Notes under the pieces: generated by a model
The model's input: the letters and a program-made list of their open reading frames with translations, nothing else
What the model was told of the DNA's origin: nothing
Database searches by the model: none
Assembly (NCBI GenBank): GCA_002379855.1
Contig: DFUX01000055.1
Span: 22,361 to 39,011, forward strand
Direction of reading: 5' to 3'
Length of the DNA: 16,651 nucleotides
DNA from: Cloacimonetes bacterium UBA4175
GTDB lineage: Bacteria > Cloacimonadota > Cloacimonadia > Cloacimonadales > Cloacimonadaceae
Translations under genes and position numbers: made by a program
Shown here: piece after piece, positions 1 through 7,944 of the stretch
Numbering within the stretch: the first letter of the stretch is position 1
How the letters are laid out: each line of letters opens with the position of its first letter

Positions 1-18
1 GACTTCGGCAGCCCTTAA
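1..18 (+). repeat. Fragment of the structured intergenic repeat, cut by window edge
   Basis: The first 18 bases are identical to 7113-7130, the 3' half of the last hairpin of the array at 7041-7123 plus its TTAA tail. The stretch just after it includes ATCTGCGTGAAC, a motif also found in the composite repeats at 7000-7012 and 16284-16296. The window therefore opens inside another direct-orientation copy of the same repeat family. Confidence 0.7.
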
Positions 19-72
19 AATATCTGCGTGAACTACTCAGGTCTTTAATAAAAAATGGACTTCATGCGGTGA

Positions 73-96
73 AGGGCGGCCCAGAAGGACCGCCCT
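73..96 (-). terminator. Possible terminator hairpin downstream of the M3 peptidase
   Basis: AGGGCGG (73-79) and CCGCCCT (90-96) form a perfect 7-bp GC-rich stem with a 10-nt loop, about 30 nt after the stop codon of the minus-strand peptidase. On the minus strand the T-run (plus positions 50-56) comes only about 17 nt beyond the stem, so it is not a canonical Rho-independent terminator. It may instead be an mRNA 3'-end stabilising hairpin. Confidence 0.4.
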
Positions 97-125
97 GTAT
101 AGTTTACAATGTTCGCGTAAGCAGG

Positions 126-2225
126 TCAGGCCTGCTTTGGCAGAAGCCCGTCCCGTATAAGCAGGGCGTCCGGGTCAGGTTTGCGGCCGCGGAAGGCCAC
201 AAAGAGGTCCATTGGATGGAAGGCGTTTCCGCGCGAGAGGATGTTCTCCCGGAAAGAGTTGGCGACTTCGGGGTTGAAGATGCCCTTTTCCTTGAAGAGG
301 CTCCAGGCGTCCGCTTCCAGGGCTTCCGCCCATTTGTAGGAGTAGTAGCCCGCGGAGTAGCCTCCGGCAAAGATATGGGCAAAAGAGCAGGAGGTGTTGC
401 TGCCTTTAATGGGAGGCAAGACCTGGAAGCGCTGCGTGGCCTGCTTTTCAAAGGCGTCCACGTCCTTGATGTCGGCGGCTTTTGCCACGTGCCAGCTAAA
501 GTCGAGCATGGCGTAGCGCAGTTGGGTCAGATTAGCCAGTCCAGCCTGGAAGTTTTTGGCGGCTATCACTTTGTCCAGCAGTTCCTTGGGCAAGGGTTCT
601 CCGGTTTCGTGGTGCCTGGCGAAGAGGTTGAGGGCTTCTTCTTCCAGCAGCCAGTTTTCCATGATCTGGCTGGGCAGTTCCACAAAGTCCCAGAGCACGC
701 TGGTGCCGGAGAGGGCTTTGTAATAGCCATCCGCCAGCAGCGAATGCAGGGCGTGGCCAAATTCGTGGAATATGGTGCGGGCTTCATCCAGGCGCAAGAG
801 GGAGGGCTGGTCGGCAGTCGAGGGGGTGAGGGAGGCCACGATCGCCACTTGGGGGCGGCGCAGCCCGTCGGAATGGAGCCCCTGTCCCTGGAAGCTGGTC
901 TGCCAGGCTCCGCCGCGTTTGGTTTCGCGGGGGAAGAGGTCCATATACATCAAGCCGAGAAAGCTGTCGGAGCCATCGTAAACTTCCCAGGTACTCACAT
1001 CCTTGTGCCAGGTGGGAACGTCGTGCACCTGCTTCACTTTGATGCCGTAGATGCGGTTTGCCACTTTGAAGAGGCCTTCCAGCACGTTTTCCATCTTCAG
1101 CCAGGGGCGCAGTTCCTCGGGATCGTAGGCGTAGCGCTGCTCTTTGAGCTTGTTGGAGTAATAACTCATGTCCCAGGGCTGGAAATCGGTGATGCCGTCG
1201 GTCTCGCGGGCGAAATGCATCACTTCCTGCACTTCCTTTTTGGCGGCAGGATAGGCGACGGCGTAGATCTTTTCCAAAAATCCGGTGGCGGTGGCGACAG
1301 ACTCCGCCATGCGCTCTTCCAGCACATAGTCTGCATGGGTGGCGTAGCCGAGCAGATTGGCGCGCTCTTCACGCAGTTCCAGGATGCGTTTGATGTTGGC
1401 CTGGTTGTCAAAGTTGTCGTTGAAGGCGCGGGAGGCGTAGGCTGCCTGGCTCTGGCGGCGCAGTTCGCGGTTGCGGCAATAGGTGAGTAGTGGCACCATG
1501 CTGGAGGGTTGCAGGTTGAAGAGCCAGCCGCCGTCCTTGCCTTTGACCTTGGCCAGATGCGCGGCTCCCGCCAAAACGCCTGCTGGCATGCCTTCCACGT
1601 CGGCGGGGTCGGTGATGTGCAGTTCCCAGGCGTTGGTGGCGTTCAGCACATTGTCGCTGAATTTGGGGTGCAGTTGGGAAGATTCCATGGCGATGGTGGT
1701 CAGCTTTTTCTTGCCTTCCTCATCCAGAAGCGCGCCGCCGCGGATGAAGCCTTTGTAGGCGCGCTCGATCAGGCGGTAGCGTTCTGCCTGGCGCAGATAT
1801 TCTTTGTCTGAATAGTCTTTGGGCAGTTCGGGGCGGGGTTTGCCTTTCACTTCCTGTTCCCACACCTTTTTGACCCGCTCAAAGATCACCGGGTCGGTGG
1901 AGATGCTGCTGCCAAACTCTGCCAGCAGGGGGGAAATCTGCTGCGCCAGAGCCTTGAACACGGCATCCGACTCCGCGGACAGCAGGTTGTAATAGATGGA
2001 GGAAACGTAATCCAACTGTTCGCCGCTCAATTCCAGGGCCAGGACGGTGTTTTCAAAATTTGGCTCGGCGGGATTGTTTTTCAGGGCTTCGATCTCTTCC
2101 TTCGCGATCCTGATGGCTTCCTGGATGGCGGGCAGGTAGTGCTCGGTCTTGATTTCGGGAAAGGGGATGGCTTTCAGCCGGTGGCTGTCATTCCGTTTTA
2201 AGAGGGGGTTGGCTGTTGTTGTCAT
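126..2225 (-). CDS. M3-family zinc oligopeptidase (Dcp / oligopeptidase A type)
   Basis: This is a zinc metallopeptidase of the M3 (thimet oligopeptidase) family, expected to cleave short peptides in the cytoplasm as part of peptide turnover. The 699 residues are full length for Dcp/OpdA-type enzymes. The HEFGH zinc site is at residues 487-491, and the third ligand is probably Glu516 in the motif WDFVELPSQIMENW. The typical C-terminal FRGRKPDPDALL motif is also present. The N-terminus has the family's usual helical start and no signal peptide. The ATG at 2225 is preceded by an AAGGAC ribosome site 5 nt away, and a promoter-like sequence lies about 40 bases further upstream. The WDFVELPSQIMENW region mixes features of the Dcp and OpdA branches, so no gene symbol is assigned. 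It is GC-rich, unlike the island at 7.9-14.1 kb, and is probably an ordinary chromosomal housekeeping gene. Confidence 0.95.
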   Translation of the reverse strand: MTTTANPLLKRNDSHRLKAIPFPEIKTEHYLPAIQEAIRIAKEEIEALKNNPAEPNFENTVLALELSGEQLDYVSSIYYNLLSAESDAVFKALAQQISPLLAEFGSSISTDPVIFERVKKVWEQEVKGKPRPELPKDYSDKEYLRQAERYRLIERAYKGFIRGGALLDEEGKKKLTTIAMESSQLHPKFSDNVLNATNAWELHITDPADVEGMPAGVLAGAAHLAKVKGKDGGWLFNLQPSSMVPLLTYCRNRELRRQSQAAYASRAFNDNFDNQANIKRILELREERANLLGYATHADYVLEERMAESVATATGFLEKIYAVAYPAAKKEVQEVMHFARETDGITDFQPWDMSYYSNKLKEQRYAYDPEELRPWLKMENVLEGLFKVANRIYGIKVKQVHDVPTWHKDVSTWEVYDGSDSFLGLMYMDLFPRETKRGGAWQTSFQGQGLHSDGLRRPQVAIVASLTPSTADQPSLLRLDEARTIFHEFGHALHSLLADGYYKALSGTSVLWDFVELPSQIMENWLLEEEALNLFARHHETGEPLPKELLDKVIAAKNFQAGLANLTQLRYAMLDFSWHVAKAADIKDVDAFEKQATQRFQVLPPIKGSNTSCSFAHIFAGGYSAGYYSYKWAEALEADAWSLFKEKGIFNPEVANSFRENILSRGNAFHPMDLFVAFRGRKPDPDALLIRDGLLPKQA

Positions 2226-2260
2226 TGGTAGTCCTTATGTTTATTGATTTTCTGAGAGAT

Positions 2261-2288
2261 AAGATAATCCACCCCGCCAATCGGTCAA
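2261..2288 (-). promoter_or_regulatory. Candidate sigma-70-type promoter for the M3 peptidase
   Basis: On the minus strand a TTGACC box (plus 2283-2288) is followed after 16 nt by TATCTT (plus 2261-2266), about 35 nt upstream of the peptidase ATG. The boxes match the E. coli consensus in 5 of 6 and 4 of 6 positions. The promoter proposed for the WYL gene has the same two hexamers, which modestly supports both calls. Confidence 0.4.
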
Positions 2289-2508
2289 CCCTTTTTCCGG
2301 GGAATTTTGCCCCAAAACAGCTTCCATCAAGGCTTTGAGATGGTGGTAAAAATATATTGACGGATATCTGACTTTGGAGGAATTGGTCAATCAGGGGAAT
2401 GTGATCCCATATTGTGCTTAAAAGCCAATAGTTTGTGTTAGAGTGTGTCTGAGACGGCAGCTCATGACGGCTGCGGCTCGTTCCTTTTTATCCCTTCAAA
2501 ACAAAACT

Positions 2509-2535
2509 CGGGGCCGGTCTGAGACCCCGGCTCCG
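2509..2535 (+). promoter_or_regulatory. GC-rich hairpin in the 5' leader of the secreted-protein gene
   Basis: GGTC (2516-2519) pairs with GACC (2523-2526) around a TGA loop. After a CC bulge the stem continues: GGGGCC (2510-2515) pairs with GGCTCC (2529-2534) with one G-T wobble, closed by C2509-G2535. It ends 29 nt before the Shine-Dalgarno sequence, with no T-run after it. It is therefore more likely an mRNA-leader structure than a terminator. Its function is unknown. Confidence 0.45.
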
Positions 2536-2564
2536 GTGGAACTTTCGATTTTAATGATCTAAGC

Positions 2565-2570
2565 AAGGAG
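2565..2570 (+). promoter_or_regulatory. Ribosome binding site that fixes the start at 2577
   Basis: AAGGAG directly abuts the first in-frame ATG (2571), leaving zero spacing, but sits 6 nt before the second in-frame ATG (2577). The second ATG is therefore the likely start. It also yields a cleaner signal peptide, beginning MLKKLLF. Confidence 0.75.
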
Positions 2571-2576
2571 ATGAAC

Positions 2577-5500
2577 ATGCTTAAAAAACTTCTTTTTTCA
2601 CTAACCCTGATTCTCGCATTGGGCTTTGTCTGGGCTCAGGGTTTGGAAACCTTCGATAACATGCCTGAAACTGGTGCTACATATAGCACAGGCACCTTTA
2701 CAGGACAGGATGGGTCAACCTGGAACTACATCCAGTGCCGCAGCGATGTTGACGTAACGGGTAATTCTTGCATGATTGGAAGAAACAGAACACCTCAATC
2801 CAATGTTTATTCAGGAACTATTTCCGGTGGGATTGGGACGCTGTCTTTCAACTATATGCAAGCCTTTTCAAACAATGTTAACCTGAATGTGCTGGTTAAT
2901 GACATTGTAGTCGGCAACGTGACCTCGTCCGGACAGCAAAATGAAATCCTGAACTCAGGGCCTATCACTGTAAATGTAGCAGGCGACTTTGTAATCAAAT
3001 TCATTAACGTTAACAATAATAATGGACAAGTCTGTATTGACGACATAACGTGGACAGCTTATAGTCCTGCTGGACCTACTATATCTGTCATGGGTAGCTT
3101 GAACCCCTTTACCGCCTACACCGGCACACCGTCTGTCTCCCAGAGCTATACCCTGAGCGGCTCCAACCTGACGGCGGGAATCGTTGTTACTCCCCCTGCT
3201 GGCTTTGCCATCTCCACGGACGACATCACCTTCCATACCACCGCCCAGACTCTGGCTTCCACCTTCAACGGCCCGGTCTATGTGCGCCTCACGGGTGCAA
3301 CCGCCGGCAATTATTCCGGCGACATCACCCACACCAGCACCGGAGCCACTCAGGTGGATCTGGCTGTCAGCGGCACGGTTAGCGACCCTGTGCCGACCAT
3401 CCACACCACTGGCACTCTGGACGCCTTTGCCACCCTGGAGGGAACTCCCTCCGCGGCTCAGACCTACACCCTTTACGGTGAGTTGCTTACCGCCAATATT
3501 ATAGTGACTCCTCCCGCAGGTTTTGAGCTTTCAACCGATGGCAGCAGTTACAGTTCTTCACTTTCACTTGCTCCCAGTTTCGACGGCCCGGTCTATGTGC
3601 GCCTGATCGGTACCACGGTTGGCAACTATGGCGGCAACATCACCCACACCAGCGCCGGAGCCACTCAGGTTGATCTGCCTGTTAGTGGCGAGGTGCAGAC
3701 TCCGGCTGGGCCTACCATCTTTTTGGAAGAGAACTTCAACTATACCGCGGGCGAACTGCTCACAGCTAATGGATGGGAGAATCACAGTGGAACTACTAAT
3801 TATATACAAGTAACGGAACCAGGTCTGATCTATACTGGTTATCCTCCAGCTTTAGGATTGGGTGCTGCTCTTCAGACATCAGGGGAAGACGTGAACCGCG
3901 GATTTACACCCCAGAATCTGGGAAACTTGTACGCGTCTTTCCTGGTTAATGTTACAAGCGCTAAAACGACTGGAGATTATTTCTTCCATTTCAGTACCAG
4001 CCCTATCAATACCCAGTATTTCCGCGGGAAAGTGTTTATTCAGAAAGATAGCGAAACAAACAATTTCCGCTTTGGATTGACTAACGGTGCTTCTGACATA
4101 GAACCAACAGTAACGACAGGCTATGATTACGTTTATGGCACGACCTATCTGGTAGTTCTCAAGTATGAGATTGTCCCTGGTTCAAATAATGATTTGGTGC
4201 ACCTTTGGGTTAATCCAACCATCTCAGATACTGAATCCACCCCCCTGTTGACTTCAACTGACGCAATTACATCTGAGCCCGATAATATTGGAACCATTGC
4301 GCTGAGGCAGGGTGGTTCAACTAAGGCTCCTGCCCTTCAAATCGACGGCATCCGCGTGAGCAACGATTGGGCGATCCTCTGGAGCGGCGATGCTCCGCCT
4401 GCACCGGTCATCACAGTGACAGGCGAGCCTGCCCCCCTGGCCAACTATGCGGGCTGCCCTTCCGAGGAAATATCCGAATACAGCCTCAGCGGAAGCAATT
4501 TGCAAGCCCCCATCGACATTGTGGCGCCGACAGGATTTGAAGTCTCATCGACCGGCACGGGCGGCTGGGCTTCCGAGATCAGCGTCCCCGCTGACTTCAA
4601 CGGCCTCATTTATGTGCGCCTGGTTAGCGGCGTGGTTGGAACGCATGGTGGAAACATCACCCACAACAGCAGCGGGGCAACCGAAGTTACCGTCAGGGTG
4701 GAAGGCGAAACCTTCGTTTCACCTGTTGTGTGGAACATTACGGCGAATTTCACTGCCTTCGACCATGAAGTGGGAACACCTTCCGCAGTGCAGTCATACA
4801 CCCTTAGCGCGACAGGCGCCCTCGATGACATTACCGTCACCGTGGAAAGCCCCTTTGAGCTTAGCCTAAACGGAAACACCGGCTGGACCGACGAGCTTGT
4901 ATTGGCCTCTAATTTCAACGGTTCGGTCTATGTGCGGATGAATTCAGCGACAGCAGGCCAATTCACCGATAATATCGTACACAGCTCGTTTAATGCCACG
5001 CCTTATAACCTGCCGGTCAGCGGCACCGCCGCACTCCCCGCAGGAAACTATGCCACCGACCTGTTCTTCAGCGAATACATAGAAGGCGGCAGCAACAACA
5101 AGGCAATTGAGATCTTCAACGGCACAGGCGTTTCGATAGATCTGAGCGACTATCAGTTTGAAAACTGGTATAATGGCCTGCTTACCCCAATCACTGTGCC
5201 GCTTTCAGGGAACCTTGCCAATGGTGATGTGTTCATCCTTGCTCACACATTAGCCTCCCAAACCATCCTGGATTTGGCAGATATCACTTCCAACAATGTT
5301 TCCTTCAATGGAAACGACGCGCTGGCTCTGCGGAAAATCAGCACGGACACATTAGTAGACATCTTCGGCCGTATCGGCGAAGACCCCGGCACTGCCTGGA
5401 CAGCCGACGGCGGATATTCCACCCTGAACAAGACTCTCGTCCGCAAACCTACCGTCACCGAGGGTATCTCAGTGAACCCCACCACCGGATTCCCCACCCT

Positions 5501-6617
5501 GGCCACAGAATGGGATGTGTATCCGCAAGATACAACTGATTATCTCGGTTTCCACACCTTCACTCCTGGCGCCCAGGTAGCGGCAGCACCTGTGCTTACA
5601 CCCGCGGGTGGAATCTATTACTCCACGGTGAATGTGACTATGTCCTCCACGACTCCTGGCGCGACCATCTACTACACCACCGATGGCAGCACCCCCAGCG
5701 ACACCAACGGATTAACCTATACCGCTCCCATTGCGGTAAGCGCGACCACTACGGTGAAGGCCATCGCCTACGCCACTGGTTACACTCCCAGCAGCGTGAC
5801 CACTGAAGCCTACATGCTCCCGGTTTCCATCCCGGACATTGCCACCCTGCGCGCTCAGCCCACCGGCAGCAACGTTTACAAGCTGACCGGCGAGGCCGTG
5901 CTGACCTTCCAGCAGGCGCAACGCCATCAGAAGTACATCCAGGATGCCACAGCCGCCATCCTGATCGACGATTCTGCCGGTATCATCACCAGCACGTATA
6001 ACCTTTACGACGGCATCACCGGCATTACCGGAACCCTGGGTCTCTACAGAAACATGCTGCAGTTCACTCCCGTGGCTGATCCCGGAGCGGCGACCTCAAG
6101 CGGAAACACCATTGTTCCGGAAGTACGCACCCTGGCCAGCCTCACCACCGACGATCAAGCCAAGCTGATCAAAGTGATGAACGCAACCGTGGATGCCACT
6201 CTGGGAACCTATCCCGCGAATGCTTCCAACATCAACGTCACCGATCCCACCGCGACCCTCGTGATGCGCACCTTCCCCAATACAGACTACAGCGGAACCC
6301 CTATCCACACAGTGCCAGTCAACATCACCTGCCTGGTGGGTCAGTTTGATGCTGATATGCAGATCTCACCGCGCTTCCTGGCTGATTTTGAAGAAGCCGG
6401 CGGCACATTGGACGCCCCTGTCGTCACCATCTCCCGCGTGGGAAGCGACATACAGCTCACTTGGGCTGATGTGGATGGAGCCACCAGCTATCGCGTGGAA
6501 GCCGCCTCCGACCCCTATGGCACCTACACCACCCTGGGTACCATTACCGATATAACCTATACGATACAAAACCCCACGGAAGCTATGAAGTTCTTCCGTG
6601 TGATCGCCATTAACTAA
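2577..6617 (+). CDS. Very large modular secreted protein (beta-repeats, lamin-tail, chitobiase-like and FN3-like domains)
   Basis: This is an exported surface or extracellular protein of about 1346 residues; no enzymatic domain is recognised. Residue numbers here count from 2571. A signal peptide ends near VWAQG (residue ~23). A beta-sandwich-like domain follows (to ~165). Four related ~100-residue modules sit at ~168-274, 275-379, 613-717 and 718-823. They share a YTLSGSNL-type strand, a PPAGFxxS loop, a FNGPVYVRL strand and a THTSxGATQVDLxVSG ending. A jelly-roll/LamG-like insert (~380-607) separates modules 2 and 3. A lamin-tail-like domain (~824-1003; NKAIEIFNGTG, SLDL-like turn, NDALALRK) comes next, then a chitobiase C-terminal-like domain (~1006-1083; PGATIYYTTDGSTPS), then an OB-like or DUF5689-like domain (~1084-1277). 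A C-terminal FN3-like domain (ITLTW-type core, GATSYRVEAASDPYG) completes it. Such architectures are typical of secreted adhesion or matrix proteins; the precise role is not known. Confidence 0.9.
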   Translation: MLKKLLFSLTLILALGFVWAQGLETFDNMPETGATYSTGTFTGQDGSTWNYIQCRSDVDVTGNSCMIGRNRTPQSNVYSGTISGGIGTLSFNYMQAFSNNVNLNVLVNDIVVGNVTSSGQQNEILNSGPITVNVAGDFVIKFINVNNNNGQVCIDDITWTAYSPAGPTISVMGSLNPFTAYTGTPSVSQSYTLSGSNLTAGIVVTPPAGFAISTDDITFHTTAQTLASTFNGPVYVRLTGATAGNYSGDITHTSTGATQVDLAVSGTVSDPVPTIHTTGTLDAFATLEGTPSAAQTYTLYGELLTANIIVTPPAGFELSTDGSSYSSSLSLAPSFDGPVYVRLIGTTVGNYGGNITHTSAGATQVDLPVSGEVQTPAGPTIFLEENFNYTAGELLTANGWENHSGTTNYIQVTEPGLIYTGYPPALGLGAALQTSGEDVNRGFTPQNLGNLYASFLVNVTSAKTTGDYFFHFSTSPINTQYFRGKVFIQKDSETNNFRFGLTNGASDIEPTVTTGYDYVYGTTYLVVLKYEIVPGSNNDLVHLWVNPTISDTESTPLLTSTDAITSEPDNIGTIALRQGGSTKAPALQIDGIRVSNDWAILWSGDAPPAPVITVTGEPAPLANYAGCPSEEISEYSLSGSNLQAPIDIVAPTGFEVSSTGTGGWASEISVPADFNGLIYVRLVSGVVGTHGGNITHNSSGATEVTVRVEGETFVSPVVWNITANFTAFDHEVGTPSAVQSYTLSATGALDDITVTVESPFELSLNGNTGWTDELVLASNFNGSVYVRMNSATAGQFTDNIVHSSFNATPYNLPVSGTAALPAGNYATDLFFSEYIEGGSNNKAIEIFNGTGVSIDLSDYQFENWYNGLLTPITVPLSGNLANGDVFILAHTLASQTILDLADITSNNVSFNGNDALALRKISTDTLVDIFGRIGEDPGTAWTADGGYSTLNKTLVRKPTVTEGISVNPTTGFPTLATEWDVYPQDTTDYLGFHTFTPGAQVAAAPVLTPAGGIYYSTVNVTMSSTTPGATIYYTTDGSTPSDTNGLTYTAPIAVSATTTVKAIAYATGYTPSSVTTEAYMLPVSIPDIATLRAQPTGSNVYKLTGEAVLTFQQAQRHQKYIQDATAAILIDDSAGIITSTYNLYDGITGITGTLGLYRNMLQFTPVADPGAATSSGNTIVPEVRTLASLTTDDQAKLIKVMNATVDATLGTYPANASNINVTDPTATLVMRTFPNTDYSGTPIHTVPVNITCLVGQFDADMQISPRFLADFEEAGGTLDAPVVTISRVGSDIQLTWADVDGATSYRVEAASDPYGTYTTLGTITDITYTIQNPTEAMKFFRVIAIN

Positions 6618-6637
6618 AGAACAAGAGTAAACAATAC

Positions 6638-6669
6638 AAAACCCGGGAGCTTCGGCTTCCGGGTTTTTT
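6638..6669 (+). terminator. Rho-independent terminator of the secreted-protein gene
   Basis: AACCCGGGAGC (6640-6650) pairs with GCTTCCGGGTT (6655-6665), with one G-T wobble, around a TTCG tetraloop. Six T residues follow (6664-6669). It lies 21 nt after the stop codon and is a textbook intrinsic terminator. Confidence 0.95.
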
Positions 6670-6710
6670 GGTTCATGTTTACCCAACATGGATGACTTTG
6701 GCCTATTATC

Positions 6711-7032
6711 ATCCACAAATTACACAAATTAACACGAATTATAAAGGGTGGAAAGGTGCTTTTGAGGTGGAAAGGTGAAATGGTGGAAAAAACAAGTCCA
6801 CCAAGTTATATTCTGTGTCATCCCGGGCAAGCGCACGCTTGACCCGGGATCCAGTCCTTTTAGAATAATCATCCACAAATTACACAAATTAACACGAATT
6901 AAAAGAACAGAATAAGGGCAAGTGCCAGCCCAAAACAAGTGGCAAATCCCGAACCTATATTACACCAATCTGCGGCAATCTGCGCCTTTTATCCGCGCTG
7001 ATCTGCGTGAACCGCTTGAGCCGGGATCCAGT
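6711..7032 (+). repeat. Composite intergenic repeat, left copy (units A-C-A-B)
   Basis: Unit A (ATCCACAAATTACACAAATT and following bases) occurs at 6711-6740 and again at 6871-6908. Between them lies unit C (from 6815), an imperfect CCCGGG palindrome beginning GTGTCATC and ending GATCCAGTC. Unit B (about 6970-7032) includes GGCAATCTGCGC, ATCTGCGTGAACC and a second GATCCAGT. The same four units recur in the same order and orientation at 16003-16316. The span also holds tandem GTGGAAAGGTG-like words (6749-6785). No credible gene lies here; open frames over it are accidental. Confidence 0.85.
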
Positions 7033-7040
7033 GCACAGGG

Positions 7041-7123
7041 GTGGCAAAGTCTGTTTGCCACAGAGACCGGAGGTCTCTTACAAACAGGCAATTCCGTTGC
7101 CTCTGCCGAACAGACTTCGGCAG
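7041..7123. repeat. Array of four back-to-back perfect hairpins
   Basis: Four perfect stem-loops follow one another: 7041-7061 (8-bp stem GTGGCAAA, loop GTCTG), 7062-7078 (7-bp stem AGAGACC, loop GGA), 7086-7102 (6-bp stem AGGCAA, loop TTCCG) and 7103-7123 (8-bp stem CTGCCGAA, loop CAGAC). The loops of the first and last hairpins are exact reverse complements. A fragment occurs at 1-18, and an inverted partial copy at 16620-16651. It sits 50 nt past the stop codon of the last island gene, so it may terminate or protect that transcript's 3' end. Confidence 0.85.
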
Positions 7124-7172
7124 CCCTTAACTTACACAAGCTAAGCAGTATCAGTCATTTTCAGGGTCGATA

Positions 7173-7763
7173 CTATACTAAAGAAGATATCACCTTTACA
7201 ACAAAGGAAGCCGCTTCATTTATTGCCTCTGGTGCCCCATCCTCATCATCCTGGTCTGAGGAATCACTATCCAGATCATCGACATCATCATCAGAAGCAG
7301 AATCGCCGCTTTGGCTATCCTCAGCTTCCCCATCCAGATCATGAAGGTGCATAGCATGCTCTATCAATTCCTGCATCTGAGCAAGATCCAGACCATCCAA
7401 AGTGGTGCTGAGCCGGTACACCGCGCCGGATCGCATATGCAGCTTGATGGCGGAAATATCCACTCCAAAAATGCTGTCCTCATCCATGCTGCAATACTTG
7501 ATGTCTTTGAATCTTGCGATGAACTGGGACGTGGAATTCCCGGCATCCTTTACACACAGTGCCTCGGTGGTAAACACCATGCCGGAAGCTCCATTACCGA
7601 AGATGCTGGTATCGTTGGAGTCCACGATCTGCTCTTTGGAATAGCGTCCCCTGCATATCGTGGAAAGCATCTTCTTGATCCGGGGCTCATAATCTTCCAC
7701 GATGGGCTCAAAACCGGTGATCTGGTGATACTTCTCGATAATCAGTTCCTTGATGTTATCCAT
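7173..7763 (-). CDS. Bacterial PH-like domain protein with acidic tail
   Basis: This is a 196-residue, probably cytosolic protein. Residues ~50-135 have the look of a bacterial PH-like (bPH) domain: a GNGASGMVFTTEAL turn, a following strand, then FIARFKDIKYCSM, a strand pair, and a closing helix (LDLAQMQELIEHAMHL). PH-like folds usually bind proteins or lipids. Residues ~144-176 form a low-complexity acidic linker (DDDVDDLDSDSSDQDDED), followed by a short hydrophobic C-terminal helix (NEAASFVVKVISSLV). The ATG at 7763 has a strong AAAAGGAG site. It is the most downstream gene of the island but lies beyond a minus-strand terminator, so it may have its own promoter or depend on read-through. 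The bPH assignment is by motif only and is moderately sure. It could act as a sensor or adaptor for the motor system. Confidence 0.8.
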   Translation of the reverse strand: MDNIKELIIEKYHQITGFEPIVEDYEPRIKKMLSTICRGRYSKEQIVDSNDTSIFGNGASGMVFTTEALCVKDAGNSTSQFIARFKDIKYCSMDEDSIFGVDISAIKLHMRSGAVYRLSTTLDGLDLAQMQELIEHAMHLHDLDGEAEDSQSGDSASDDDVDDLDSDSSDQDDEDGAPEAINEAASFVVKVISSLV

Positions 7764-7829
7764 TTGTTCTCCTTTTGGCGGGATTCTCAGGCCGGTTTAC
7801 CGTGCCGAATCCATCACCTGAGCGGAGTA

Positions 7830-7857
7830 TAAAAAAGCCCCTGGACAGATCAGGGGC
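7830..7857 (-). terminator. Rho-independent terminator after the LRAT-like gene
   Basis: Read on the minus strand, GCCCCTG (plus 7851-7857) pairs with CAGGGGC (plus 7837-7843) around a 7-nt loop and is followed directly by six T residues. It lies about 90 nt beyond the LRAT-like stop codon and likely ends the operon. A TATACT word overlaps the T-run and could be a -10 box for the PH-like gene, but no -35 box fits. Confidence 0.85.
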
Positions 7858-7944
7858 AGGGGGTAGTAGTTTTTCCCTATAAATTAAGATTACAAGATTC
7901 CAGCGTGATAAAGTGTCATGATAAGACCAGTTTCTCGATTAATA

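Larger units (their letters stand above)
2226..2570. other. Divergent intergenic region and 5' leader of the large secreted protein
   Basis: These 345 bases hold no convincing gene and separate two divergently transcribed genes. The left edge carries the peptidase promoter. On the secreted-protein side there are two stem-loops before the ribosome site: a 5-bp GCAGC/GCTGC stem (2457-2461 with 2470-2474) followed by a T-rich stretch, and a strong GC-rich hairpin at 2509-2535. No good plus-strand -35/-10 pair was found by eye. The DNA looks like a structured 5' untranslated leader, but no known riboswitch is recognised. Confidence 0.5.

Noticed and set aside
69..1490. 473-codon open frame on the plus strand
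   Set aside because: It is antisense to the M3 peptidase, which has a complete set of catalytic motifs. The composition (runs of V, G, F, H) is typical of a GC-rich shadow frame, and no ribosome site is seen.
2490..2570. Possible TPP riboswitch (CTGAGA word within a CGGGG...CCCCG hairpin)
   Set aside because: The second conserved half of the THI box (ACCTGAT...GGATAATGCC...AGGGA) is missing, and the downstream gene is a secreted structural protein.
6711..6908. CRISPR-like pair of identical ~30-base repeats
   Set aside because: There are only two units about 160 bases apart, with unequal internal repeats and no cas genes. The same unit occurs in the right flank as a dispersed intergenic repeat.
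6922..7344. 140-codon open frame on the plus strand
   Set aside because: It runs through the intergenic repeats and the hairpin array and into the PH-like gene in antisense. It has no domain-like sequence.
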